From positions 1-30,565 of the IMG/VR virus record IMGVR_UViG_3300042890_000202: a stretch of DNA of 30,565 nt; one strand, given 5' to 3'. This DNA comes from a virus. Each line of letters starts with the position of its first letter. Position 1 is the first letter of the stretch. The notes beneath the pieces are model-generated. The model made no database searches. It was given only the letters and a program-made list of their open reading frames with translations, and had not been told where the DNA came from. Below are positions 16,057-22,029 of the stretch, one piece after another. Both the position numbers and the translations under genes were made by a program.

Positions 16057-16379
16057 TCCTCAGAAGCTACGCTGGTTGCCCAGTTCATCCACTTGATGTA
16101 GATGTCTTTGTTAAGATACGGCACCTCGCCTTGAATGCGGGTTATAGGATAAGCGGTGGTATTGGTGTATCCATCCTCATTATACGATTCCTCTATGTAG
16201 GTAATATCCATCTCATAGTTATATAAGTCAGCAACGTGGACATATCCAAGCCACTTAGCGAGGATCTCATCCGAGTTCTTTTGATCTGGATCATAATCTT
16301 CCAGAGCATCCCAATAAGACTTCGGCAGTAAATCGGCATCTTCAAGCCAGAACTTTAGGTCGTTGTAAGTAAAGATCAT
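16053..16379 (-). CDS. Strongly acidic hypothetical protein, 108 aa
   Basis: Contains about 22 Asp/Glu against 7 Lys/Arg, for a net charge near -15, and many aromatic residues (FWLEDADLLPKSYWDALEDY). Small, highly acidic early phage proteins include DNA mimics that block restriction or host DNA-binding proteins, but no specific family pattern is visible here. It is encoded in a coupled string with the next two genes. Confidence 0.65.
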   Translation of the reverse strand: MIFTYNDLKFWLEDADLLPKSYWDALEDYDPDQKNSDEILAKWLGYVHVADLYNYEMDITYIEESYNEDGYTNTTAYPITRIQGEVPYLNKDIYIKWMNWATSVASEE

Positions 16380-16380
16380 T

Positions 16381-16485
16381 TTATAGGTTAATTAGAAATT
16401 CAACAAAGGCGAGACTGCCGATAAGGCAAAAGATAATCGCAGCAGAAGCGATTGTCTTGGCGAGGTAAACTTTGAGTTGGTACAT
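16381..16485 (-). CDS. Single-span membrane microprotein, 34 aa
   Basis: MYQLKVYLAKTIASAAIIFC then LIGSLAFVEFLINL. One hydrophobic segment of about 20 residues follows a short N-terminus with two lysines. It ends 1 nt before the next gene starts. The start codon directly abuts a copy of the leader element AAACCAATCAG (16496-16486), also found before four other early genes, which supports real translation. Confidence 0.6.
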   Translation of the reverse strand: MYQLKVYLAKTIASAAIIFCLIGSLAFVEFLINL

Positions 16486-16496
16486 CTGATTGGTTT
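16486..16496 (-). promoter_or_regulatory. Leader element AAACCAATCAG, copy 1
   Basis: Perfect copy of the 11-base element, abutting the ATG of the 34-aa membrane protein with no gap. There is no TAnnTTTG box next to it, so here it works, if at all, at the RNA level or as an operator inside an operon. Confidence 0.5.
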
Positions 16497-16503
16497 TTGT
16501 TAC

Positions 16504-16716
16504 TTACTTAATTACTCCGTTCGGTAGTTTTACCATCAAAGTTATATTTGACTCGTGGCAAAGATTTTCGTAATACGCTGATTCCGACCGATTATCGTTG
16601 ACTATCGTTTCTATTCTGTATGACTCTAAAAACTTGTCTCTTTTGTCAGCCCCATTAGGAAAGTAAGACGCTATCATTACTTTGGGGTACATTTTCTGTT
16701 CTTCAATAGTTAGCAT
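16504..16716 (-). CDS. Hypothetical protein, 70 aa
   Basis: MLTIEEQKMYPKVMIASYFP ... NITLMVKLPNGVIK. I chose the ATG at 16716; an upstream TTG at 16785 would place the promoter and the leader element inside the coding region. It is the first gene after the promoter at 16753-16782 and ends just before the 34-aa membrane protein. No family recognised. Confidence 0.6.
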   Translation of the reverse strand: MLTIEEQKMYPKVMIASYFPNGADKRDKFLESYRIETIVNDNRSESAYYENLCHESNITLMVKLPNGVIK

Positions 16717-16731
16717 AGTGCGTGGTATTTG

Positions 16732-16742
16732 TGATTGGTTTT
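16732..16742 (-). promoter_or_regulatory. Leader element AAAACCAATCA, copy 2
   Basis: Located between the promoter box at 16753-16760 and the ATG at 16716, 15 nt upstream of the start codon. By position it should lie close to the 5' end of the transcript. Confidence 0.5.
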
Positions 16743-16752
16743 TAATTATACC

Positions 16753-16782
16753 CAAATATAACACAACTTTTTGAATTACCAA
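16753..16782 (-). promoter_or_regulatory. Bacteroidota-type promoter
   Basis: On the minus strand, TTG (16782-16780), 19 nt, then TATATTTG (16760-16753). This fits the Bacteroidota consensus (-33 TTTG/TTG, -7 TAnnTTTG). It follows an intrinsic terminator by about 20 nt and precedes the 70-aa gene, so it starts a new transcription unit for the second half of the early region. Confidence 0.75.
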
Positions 16783-16803
16783 CAATCCAAGAAAAAAATA
16801 AAT

Positions 16804-16828
16804 AAAAAAAAGAGGGCTACTTGCCCTC
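16804..16828 (-). terminator. Intrinsic terminator
   Basis: Stem GAGGGC/GCCCTC (6 bp) with a 5-nt loop followed on the minus strand by eight T. The stem overlaps the stop codon of the 45-aa gene. Further T-rich sequence follows before the next promoter. Confidence 0.85.
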
Positions 16829-16954
16829 CTTCCATTTAGCGTAGCATATTGCTAACGCTTGTTCTGCTGATTCAGATTCGCCTAATGTTATCTCCATACA
16901 ACGCTGGATGTAGTCGGCTTGTTTTTCACTTGTTTTGGGTTCTGGGATTGGCAT
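16817..16954 (-). CDS. Conserved small phage protein (MPIP-type), 45 aa
   Basis: MPIPEPKTSEKQADYIQRCM, then ITLGESESAEQALAICYAKW. The pattern MPIP-x-P ... F/YIQRCM ... QA-x-AIC-x-x-W is common among small phage proteins, often found near head genes. I chose the ATG at 16954, which overlaps the previous gene by 29 nt; the longer frame to 17002 lacks family support. Its stop is inside the terminator stem. Confidence 0.7.
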   Translation of the reverse strand: MPIPEPKTSEKQADYIQRCMEITLGESESAEQALAICYAKWKEGK

Positions 16955-17396
16955 AAAAAATACATTTAGATTTAGGGACACGATAGAACTCATCCAAGCC
17001 ATTACGCTCAGTTGTTACTATTGTTTTAATTTCACGATACTCTTCCTTGTAGATCTCAAAGCTATGCGCCAGAAGTAGGGCTTCGGTCTCTCCGCATACG
17101 ATCACGTACCAGAAGTCCCCGTATTTCTTTTTTCTACCCAAGAAGCTCACGGTATCAAACTTAAAAGACTCTGCATCCGTGAACGGGTATTTGTGCTTTA
17201 CCTCTACCTCGAACCCTACCTGCTTATCCGCTTTGCTATCATAAGCAACTATGTCAACCTTGTAATCCTCGATCACCTTATCCACTATCGTGAACCTATT
17301 GCCGTGGGAGGTAAGCCATCTCATAACGACCTCTTTGCCCCAGTCATCGTTACGATCGTAGGATGCTTGGACAAACTTCCGGGCGTTATACTTCAT
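16926..17396 (-). CDS. PD-(D/E)XK-type nuclease-like protein, 156 aa
   Basis: Starts MKYNARKFVQASYDRNDDWG. The centre has DIVAYDSKADKQVGFEVEVK, a D-(x)n-E-x-K arrangement typical of PD-(D/E)XK nucleases, followed by KHKYPFTDAESFKFDTVSFL and a long strand-rich tail. The ATG at 17396 overlaps the stop of the upstream gene by 11 nt; the longer frame to 17471 runs inside that gene. It could process phage or host DNA; the exact family is not recognised. Confidence 0.65.
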   Translation of the reverse strand: MKYNARKFVQASYDRNDDWGKEVVMRWLTSHGNRFTIVDKVIEDYKVDIVAYDSKADKQVGFEVEVKHKYPFTDAESFKFDTVSFLGRKKKYGDFWYVIVCGETEALLLAHSFEIYKEEYREIKTIVTTERNGLDEFYRVPKSKCIFYANPRTQNK

Positions 17397-17787
17397 AAGC
17401 CGTATGTAGGTCGGTGAGGTTCTTGATCCATTTAGCCCATAGTCTGGGACTGCAGGTGCAGGGCAGGTCATACTTATGCCTAAAAACCCGTGCGTGGATC
17501 TCTGCTATGCGTACCCTCTGAACGTGCGTAAGCTGATTTGTGCCGATAAAGGATCCGATCAGATCATACTCTTCCTTAGTCAAGCACTCCGGATTGTTGA
17601 TCGGGAACATTTTATTGAACTTTGCCTTCCGAGCATCGCATCCGCAGTCCACCCCCGTGGCTTCGCTGAACCAATCGACCGCAGCTTTGATTCCCGTAGC
17701 GGTAGTGATTGACTCCACTACGTCACCCAAGCCCTTCGGCTTCCTTCCACGCTTTGTAGCTGGGCTCTGTTCGTTGCTTGATTTCAT
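17386..17787 (-). CDS. Conserved hypothetical protein with Cys cluster, 133 aa
   Basis: A basic N-terminus (KRGRKPKGLGDVVESITTAT) leads to WFSEATGVDCGCDARKAKFN, LTKEEYDLIGSF and a C-terminal CTCSPRLWAKWIKNL. The CGCD and CTC pairs could bind a metal ion. Proteins of this pattern are frequent in flavobacterial phages and mobile DNA, without assigned function. Its start overlaps the sigma-factor gene by 65 nt, so expression is likely coupled to it. Confidence 0.65.
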   Translation of the reverse strand: MKSSNEQSPATKRGRKPKGLGDVVESITTATGIKAAVDWFSEATGVDCGCDARKAKFNKMFPINNPECLTKEEYDLIGSFIGTNQLTHVQRVRIAEIHARVFRHKYDLPCTCSPRLWAKWIKNLTDLHTAYEV

Positions 17788-18268
17788 CTTTTGCTATTTT
17801 TAGGGTGTTGCGGAGTGAGTCTCTGGATATAGTGGTGCCTCGAGCGAGGCTGCTCACGGAATGCTCAAGGCTTAGTTTTAGCACTTCCTTGTCATACCAT
17901 CTGAGGGTCTCGACTTGATCGTTTAAGGTAGTGAGTAATTCCTCGTATCGGGCATCCAATTCGTAGGGGTATTGCTCGTCTGTTGCTTGCAGCCATTCAT
18001 CGAGTTCCGTGATATCGCCAAAGCTGATCTTTTGGAATTTCTTTTTAGCCGTGGATAGTTTGATGCATAGGTTAACGCAAGCCCGGTAAACAAAAAAAAA
18101 GTTAACCTTCCCATCTTGTGCGAAGTGAGTCTTGCCATCTGCCTCCAGAAGCAGGAGCCTCAAAAATACTTCCTGCACGACATCCTCTGCCAGCTCAAAA
18201 TCGCCAGCGTAGCCTTTAATAAAGTTCGCTAACTTGTAGCGGTTCTCTATGTAAAAGGCTGCGATCAC
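17723..18268 (-). CDS. ECF-like RNA polymerase sigma factor, 181 aa
   Basis: Region 2 is seen in NRYKLANFIKGYAGDFELAE followed by DVVQEVFLRLLLLE, the core-binding and -10 recognition helix. Region 4 is seen in YDKEVLKLSLEHSVSSLARG then TTISRDSLRNTLKIAKDEIK, the -35 helix-turn-helix. It should redirect host RNA polymerase to phage promoters, probably late ones. The start codon is GTG and overlaps the preceding stop as GTGA. The spacer between regions is long and acidic. Confidence 0.8.
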   Translation of the reverse strand: MIAAFYIENRYKLANFIKGYAGDFELAEDVVQEVFLRLLLLEADGKTHFAQDGKVNFFFVYRACVNLCIKLSTAKKKFQKISFGDITELDEWLQATDEQYPYELDARYEELLTTLNDQVETLRWYDKEVLKLSLEHSVSSLARGTTISRDSLRNTLKIAKDEIKQRTEPSYKAWKEAEGLG

Positions 18269-18408
18269 CAGACTACCTCAATGATAATCACAAACAATGC
18301 AAACTGCAGCTCCTGTTGTAGGTCATCGCCATCCATATCCGTGGTCGAGGCATAGTTTACTCCAAGTAATAATCCAGTGATCGGCCAAATGTTTACGTTA
18401 AAACTCAT
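18265..18408 (-). CDS. Small hydrophobic protein, 47 aa
   Basis: MSFNVNIWPITGLLLGVNYA, then an acidic turn TTDMDGDDLQQELQ and a hydrophobic end FALFVIIIEVVW. The pattern WPITGLLLGVNY ... ALF is one I recognise in small proteins placed before sigma-factor genes of flavobacterial phages. It overlaps the sigma GTG start by 4 nt and the upstream gene by 11 nt. A role as an anti-sigma or membrane partner is speculation from position. Confidence 0.7.
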   Translation of the reverse strand: MSFNVNIWPITGLLLGVNYASTTDMDGDDLQQELQFALFVIIIEVVW

Positions 18409-18817
18409 TAAATGTTTTCTTTAAGGTTAAGTATAGTTCTTTATACTTAGATAACTCTACTACGACCTCATTGAGTTTATTTAGTTCCTGCATCAGCCCT
18501 TCAAAGTCGGGCTTGTCGATTGTTGCCATAGGGTTTTCCTCCAGAACGCAACACGCTACATTGTAGTAATGCAGATAGTCCCCATAGATTAACCGAGATT
18601 GGTGCATCCTAACGGCATACGCTACGCTGCTATGGTCTTTGTTTATGGCCTCTCCTAATTCGTGGAGGCTTGCGTGGCTCCGGAATGCTGAAACGAATGC
18701 TGCACGGGCGGTGCTCTCTTTATGCGCTCGGCTTCCGTTGTCTTGGAATCCCAGACGGGCATAGTATTGTTCTTTAGATACTTTTAATTGGCGTATTTCG
18801 AATGGTCTCATTTGCAT
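18398..18817 (-). CDS. DnaA domain IV-like DNA-binding protein, 139 aa
   Basis: Central helix-turn-helix ASLHELGEAINKDHSSVAYA then VRMHQSRLIYGDYLHYYNVA. The DHSSVAYAVR segment mirrors the D-H-(S/T)-(T/S)-V box of the DnaA C-terminal domain that reads DnaA boxes. A C-terminal helix (QELNKLNEVVVELSKYKELY) may dimerise. There is no AAA+ domain, so it is a binding module only; it could mark the phage origin or act as a regulator. Confidence 0.7.
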   Translation of the reverse strand: MQMRPFEIRQLKVSKEQYYARLGFQDNGSRAHKESTARAAFVSAFRSHASLHELGEAINKDHSSVAYAVRMHQSRLIYGDYLHYYNVACCVLEENPMATIDKPDFEGLMQELNKLNEVVVELSKYKELYLTLKKTFNEF

Positions 18818-19038
18818 TTGCAGTGTTTAGCCCTGCCCTCTTTATGATTGGTTATTATTTTGGTCATTGGCATAGTGTAGTGCTTGTGATCCGAAAGTCT
18901 TTTGAACTTTATTTCGCTCGCCCACTCCACTAAATTGTCATCCTTGTCTTGGATTATTGTATAATCTGTCACCAGATAGTCCACCCCATCGACTGCAAAG
19001 CATTCGTATTTCTGGAACGGACTGAGTATCTGTTTCAC
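18808..19038 (-). CDS. Hypothetical protein, 76 aa
   Basis: MKQILSPFQKYECFAVDGVD ... HYTMPMTKIITNHKEGRAKH ending CKCK. Beta-rich with a basic tail. Overlaps both neighbours (ATGA with the 5' gene). No family recognised. Confidence 0.65.
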   Translation of the reverse strand: MKQILSPFQKYECFAVDGVDYLVTDYTIIQDKDDNLVEWASEIKFKRLSDHKHYTMPMTKIITNHKEGRAKHCKCK

Positions 19039-19346
19039 AACTGATCCTCTATTATGCCCTGCAGCCTCTGGATCTCATATATCATTTGCTCACTATCGAC
19101 CCGGAGCTTTGAGTTCGCCAAGTACATCTCGTTCATCTTCCCCTCCGTGAACTGGCGGTAGTCGATAAACTGCTGAAGCAGGAGGTCTGCATAGTGGCAG
19201 CTCATAACGTGATGGAGCAGGTCATCCTGTACTTCCCTGCCGTTTGCTTTGTCTGCTGCTTGCTTCGCTAACCACATCGCAGTACCGGCAAGCATTAGCT
19301 GCTTCTCCCTTATGTATAGATCGTGGGTGTCGTCAGAAGGGTACAT
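19035..19346 (-). CDS. Hypothetical helical protein, 103 aa
   Basis: MYPSDDTHDLYIREKQLMLA ... MIYEIQRLQGIIEDQL. Almost entirely helical, with a likely C-terminal coiled coil. An ATG at 19364 would extend it by six residues but increases the overlap with the helicase to 32 nt; I prefer 19346. It might serve as a helicase partner given the overlap, but nothing in the sequence proves this. Confidence 0.6.
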   Translation of the reverse strand: MYPSDDTHDLYIREKQLMLAGTAMWLAKQAADKANGREVQDDLLHHVMSCHYADLLLQQFIDYRQFTEGKMNEMYLANSKLRVDSEQMIYEIQRLQGIIEDQL

Positions 19347-20265
19347 CGCTCGCAGGTGTTTCATCTAATTTTATCGGCAGCAAGTTACGTCCATTTATTA
19401 TAAACCCCACGTTACCTAAAACGCTCTGTAAGATTAAGGGAGTTTCGAGTGGCGTGATGCGCCCTCCGGACTCCATCTCTTTGACTTTGCGAACGTGGAT
19501 ATGCGTGTAGATCCAGTCTGTCTCGTGAGCAGCGAAGCGGTGGATCACGATCACGCAATCGCTTCTGTTGCCCCACTTGCCCCCACCCTCAATGTCTGAT
19601 GTGTTTGGAGGCATAGCCATCCCTTCGTACTTGTGTCCTTTGTAAAAAGTCTTCCGCATTGCCTCCGTTACGGGGTGGGCGTTTACGATTGTCGTGACGT
19701 TATTCTTGTGAGCGAATACCCGAAGGGCAGATGCTACCTCATAATGGTATTCGTGCATCCCAGTCTTCCCTAATTTCTTTTGGTCGGTGGATAGGGAGTT
19801 ATATGGATCGATAAGGCACCCGGTGTAGTTCCATTCGTTTTTAATAGAGTCCATAACCTCCAGAAGTTCAAAGGCGGTGAATAGCCTGTTGCCGTCTATG
19901 AACTGGAAGTACTCGTTGATAAAGTCCAGCTTCCTAAACATTATGCCTTCATCTATGCCTTGAATAGGTTTACATACGAGGAACTCAATCAGCTTGCGTT
20001 TAAGGCTTGGCACTTCATTCTCTGCGGAATAGATCAGCCACTTCTTGCCAAAGTTATACGACTGAAGCAGCATAAGGTAAAGCAGGGTGTGTGTCTTGCC
20101 CACGTTAGCGTGGCCGACCACGACTACGAACTCCCCATCTTTGAGTCGTAAGTACTGATCTACTTCATAGACTCCGAGCTTTCCGGTGTCATAGTATTTG
20201 CCTTTGAGGGCTCTCTGGAGGTATGGTAACGAAGATTCGTTAGATAGTAGGTCTGGATGTATCAT
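19333..20265 (-). CDS. DnaB-type replicative helicase (RecA-fold domain), 310 aa
   Basis: Walker A GHANVGKT at residues 51-58, Walker B CLIDPYNSL with Asp153, then HEYHYEVASALRVFAHKNNV and TTIVNAHPVTEA. A KWGNRSDCVIVIHRF segment near residue 240 and the HIHVRKVKEMESGG loop complete the ring-helicase fold. It lacks an N-terminal primase or DnaB N-domain. The last residues ETPASDVPF resemble the acidic SSB tail. The gene has its own promoter and leader element behind a terminator. Confidence 0.85.
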   Translation of the reverse strand: MIHPDLLSNESSLPYLQRALKGKYYDTGKLGVYEVDQYLRLKDGEFVVVVGHANVGKTHTLLYLMLLQSYNFGKKWLIYSAENEVPSLKRKLIEFLVCKPIQGIDEGIMFRKLDFINEYFQFIDGNRLFTAFELLEVMDSIKNEWNYTGCLIDPYNSLSTDQKKLGKTGMHEYHYEVASALRVFAHKNNVTTIVNAHPVTEAMRKTFYKGHKYEGMAMPPNTSDIEGGGKWGNRSDCVIVIHRFAAHETDWIYTHIHVRKVKEMESGGRITPLETPLILQSVLGNVGFIINGRNLLPIKLDETPASDVPF

Positions 20266-20270
20266 TTATT

Positions 20271-20281
20271 CTGATTGGTTT
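20271..20281 (-). promoter_or_regulatory. Leader element AAACCAATCAG, copy 3
   Basis: Perfect 11-base copy lying 5 nt upstream of the helicase ATG and 1 nt after the TATATTTG box. A second perfect copy in the opposite orientation lies at 20351-20361, so the two flank the terminator and promoter. Confidence 0.55.
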
Positions 20282-20282
20282 A

Positions 20283-20290
20283 CAAATATA
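20283..20290 (-). promoter_or_regulatory. Promoter -7 box TATATTTG before the helicase
   Basis: Matches TAnnTTTG exactly. No good TTG lies at the expected distance upstream, because the terminator T-tract is there, so activity may be weak or depend on another factor such as the phage sigma. Confidence 0.55.
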
Positions 20291-20306
20291 GAAAAATAAT
20301 TGACAT

Positions 20307-20330
20307 AAAAAAACCCCTCCTAAGAGGGGC
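20307..20330 (-). terminator. Intrinsic terminator after the SSB gene
   Basis: Stem GAGGGG/CCCCTC (6 bp, 4-nt loop) followed on the minus strand by seven T. It lies between the SSB stop and the helicase promoter. Confidence 0.85.
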
Positions 20331-20350
20331 TTCACGTAACGGCCATTAAA

Positions 20351-20361
20351 AAACCAATCAG
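20351..20361 (+). promoter_or_regulatory. Leader element AAACCAATCAG, inverted copy
   Basis: Same 11 bases read on the plus strand, overlapping the SSB stop codon. With the copy at 20271-20281 it makes a perfect 11-bp inverted repeat separated by 69 nt. Confidence 0.5.
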
Positions 20362-20789
20362 AAAGGGTCGTTACGATTTGCGAAATGCTCAGTATGTGAG
20401 GCTGGAGCTGCGCTCTGCCCTGTCATCCAAGCGTTAAAGGTCTCTGCGTTAGCGAGGATCGTGTTGACATCGTGTTGCGCAGCACAGGCATACTCGACTG
20501 CTGCTTTCAAAGCAACCTGTCGGATAATTGAAAGTGAGCGCTCATCGTTATTTTTAGGCGCAGATGGAGCTGATTGGTTATAGCCTCCACCACCACCAAA
20601 AGCATTGGCTCGTTGGATTTTCACCGTACCCTTTTCATTCTTGGTGTACTCCACCTCTTCGCCTACGGCATAGGGTGGGGTTTGGGATTTAGCAAAGGCA
20701 GTACCGAAGTCGCCATTGTCGAAGCGAACCTCTAATTTGAAGAGATCCTGCCATTGCCCTGTCGGGGTGATTGAAATAATTTTTGACAT
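20358..20789 (-). CDS. ssb: Single-stranded DNA-binding protein, 143 aa
   Basis: Begins MSKIISITPTGQWQDLFKLE, an OB-fold-like strand pattern (VRFDNGDFGTAFAKSQTPPY, EEVEYTKNEKGTVKIQRANA), then a glycine linker, a helical region and an end in HFANRNDPF, similar to the DIPF tip of SSB proteins that recruits repair enzymes. I chose the ATG at 20789 because a leader element lies 6 nt upstream; the long frame to 20993 would swallow the 46-aa gene and a promoter. Confidence 0.75.
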   Translation of the reverse strand: MSKIISITPTGQWQDLFKLEVRFDNGDFGTAFAKSQTPPYAVGEEVEYTKNEKGTVKIQRANAFGGGGGYNQSAPSAPKNNDERSLSIIRQVALKAAVEYACAAQHDVNTILANAETFNAWMTGQSAAPASHTEHFANRNDPF

Positions 20790-20795
20790 AGTATA

Positions 20796-20805
20796 GATTG
20801 GTTTT
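20796..20805 (-). promoter_or_regulatory. Leader element AAAACCAATC (variant), copy 4
   Basis: Ten of the element's bases, 6 nt upstream of the SSB start and overlapping the stop codon of the 46-aa gene. It lacks the final A-G found in other copies. Confidence 0.45.
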
Positions 20806-20944
20806 AGATAAATAGAATTGATTGCTGCTCTAAAATCTCGATACGAGCTTGAAGCTCTTGTATCTTGTTTTGTAGTGCTTGGATTTGTGCTTGTTGCACT
20901 TGCACCATCTCGGTGTAAACGTCTGAGGAAAATGATAAAGTCAT
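20804..20944 (-). CDS. Coiled-coil microprotein, 46 aa
   Basis: MTLSFSSDVYTEMVQVQQAQ then IQALQNKIQELQARIEILEQ. After a short N-terminus it is a glutamine-rich heptad repeat with I/L at the a and d positions, ideal for a short coiled coil. It is the first gene after the promoter at 20967-20993, with a leader element 2 nt before its ATG, and sits directly before SSB. Confidence 0.65.
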   Translation of the reverse strand: MTLSFSSDVYTEMVQVQQAQIQALQNKIQELQARIEILEQQSILFI

Positions 20945-20946
20945 AA

Positions 20947-20957
20947 CTGATTGGTTT
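20947..20957 (-). promoter_or_regulatory. Leader element AAAACCAATCAG, copy 5
   Basis: Perfect copy 2 nt upstream of the ATG of the 46-aa gene and 9 nt downstream of the TATATTTG box. Confidence 0.55.
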
Positions 20958-20966
20958 TAAGTTATA

Positions 20967-20993
20967 CAAATATACAAAACTATTCCGATACAA
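20967..20993 (-). promoter_or_regulatory. Bacteroidota-type promoter before the 46-aa gene and SSB
   Basis: TATATTTG at 20974-20967 with a TTG at 20993-20991, 16 nt upstream, shorter than the usual 19-21. The box lies in the 35-nt gap after the RusA-like gene. Confidence 0.6.
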
Positions 20994-21360
20994 CCATACC
21001 CGTGAAGGTGATTTCTGCCGTGTCTTTTGGAATTGTTTTATCGTGAACCATCTTCAGCGACTGGACATAGGTTCGTGAGTCATCTTTTACTCCACCCCAA
21101 GTCTTAAATGCATCCAGAGCAAACTTAACCGCCATTATTGCATTGTCAATATCGTAGCGGTAGTTGACCTTGCATAAGATTTGTACATCCGTGATCTGCT
21201 CCAGATCATACTCCGCAAGCTGAAGCGTGACCTCTTGGCAATGCTTGGTCTTTGCCTTTGCCCGGACAGTCCAATGCTTAGATGCATAAAATGCATTGAG
21301 GCTTGGCACTTTGCCGACTACGACCTTGTAGCTCAGTTGTCTGGGATCAAGTATCCGCAT
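20980..21360 (-). CDS. RusA-like Holliday junction resolvase, 126 aa
   Basis: PSLNAFYASKHWTVRAKAKT near the N-terminus, then YRYDIDNAIMAVKFALDAFK and GGVKDDSRTYVQSLKMVHDK. The D-x-D-N ... K ... D-x(n)-DD order gives the acidic catalytic set of RusA. It would cut branched DNA before packaging. Its start overlaps the upstream gene by 28 nt, and its 3' end holds part of the promoter for the next unit. Confidence 0.8.
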   Translation of the reverse strand: MRILDPRQLSYKVVVGKVPSLNAFYASKHWTVRAKAKTKHCQEVTLQLAEYDLEQITDVQILCKVNYRYDIDNAIMAVKFALDAFKTWGGVKDDSRTYVQSLKMVHDKTIPKDTAEITFTGMVVSE

Positions 21361-21581
21361 TGAATGGCGAAATGCAGGTCGATCTTAGCAATCTCACCGA
21401 GTAGCTCTTGTTCTTTGTACTTCGCTTGTTGGCGAGCGTTGTATGAGGCTTCGCAGTTAGACATCAGCGTAGCGCATTCCTCAAGGATGAAGTCTATCTT
21501 CCGTCTTTTAGCAGGGTTAGTATAGTACTGCATACTTAGCTGTTGTTGTTTGGCTTCCTTCGCTTGTTGGTCGTTGCTCAT
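21333..21581 (-). CDS. Hypothetical protein, 82 aa
   Basis: MSNDQQAKEAKQQQLSMQYY ... DLHFAIQCGYLIPDN, mainly helical and charged. I chose the ATG at 21581; a frame start at 21635 gives a longer overlap with the upstream gene. No family recognised. Confidence 0.55.
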   Translation of the reverse strand: MSNDQQAKEAKQQQLSMQYYTNPAKRRKIDFILEECATLMSNCEASYNARQQAKYKEQELLGEIAKIDLHFAIQCGYLIPDN

Positions 21582-21777
21582 TCTGTCGTTCAAGTTCAAA
21601 TTTAAGGTGAGCGATTGCCTTCCGGATATCGTCACAGATGGGGTTGTGAGGCTTCTTGCCTGCTCTCATTAGGTACGTGAGAGCCGTTCCCAGATTATAA
21701 TTGTCCGGCTGGAAGTCCATTACAACATCCTTTGCCTCGATCTTCAACGTCTTGCCGATGTAGTACTTTGGTGTCAT
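21517..21777 (-). CDS. DUF3310-like protein, 86 aa
   Basis: The core DFQPDNYNLGTALTYLMRAG followed by KKPHNPICDDIRKAIAHLKF is typical of DUF3310 proteins, small phage proteins of unknown function linked to nucleotide metabolism. It is the first gene after the large non-coding region and thus probably the first early gene. Confidence 0.7.
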   Translation of the reverse strand: MTPKYYIGKTLKIEAKDVVMDFQPDNYNLGTALTYLMRAGKKPHNPICDDIRKAIAHLKFELERQNEQRPTSEGSQTTTAKYAVLY

Positions 21778-21880
21778 TGGTCAAAGGTACATCGTCCCAG
21801 TAAATAAAAATATGGTCATTCATAGAATTATTTATTAACAAAAGTTGCGTATGTCAATTTTATTTCTTTTTTTATACAAG

Positions 21881-21964
21881 TTAAGTTAGTTAGTTAACTT
21901 AATCAACTTACAAGTTAACTTATGTTGGTAGTTAGTCAACTTACAACTTAACCAACTAACTTAA
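21881..21964. repeat. Cluster of direct and inverted repeats (iteron-like)
   Basis: TCAACTTACAAGTTAAC at 21903-21919 recurs at 21936-21952 with one change (C for G), 33 bp apart. TTAAGTTAGTTAGTTA at 21881-21896 pairs with 21949-21964 as an inverted repeat with one mismatch. GTTAACTT occurs at 21893-21900 and 21914-21921. Confidence 0.75.
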
Positions 21965-22029
21965 AAGAAAAAGAAAGTAAATAAAGAAAAAGAATAGAAT
22001 CTTTGATTTGCGGGCTTCAAATGCCTCAA

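Noticed and set aside
20565-20577. Further AACCAATCA-like copies inside SSB (near 20570) and the 76-aa gene (near 18845)
   Set aside because: They lie within coding sequence away from start codons and are explained by ordinary codons such as Tyr-Asn-Gln-Ser.
20790-20993. Long N-terminal extension of the SSB gene (start at 20993)
   Set aside because: It would include a promoter, a leader element and the 46-aa coiled-coil gene in another frame; the extension is not protein-like.
21780-21790. TACCTTTG just before the first early ATG as a leaderless promoter
   Set aside because: It matches TAnnTTTG but has no TTG at the right distance and would start transcription inside the start codon; too weak to list as a feature.
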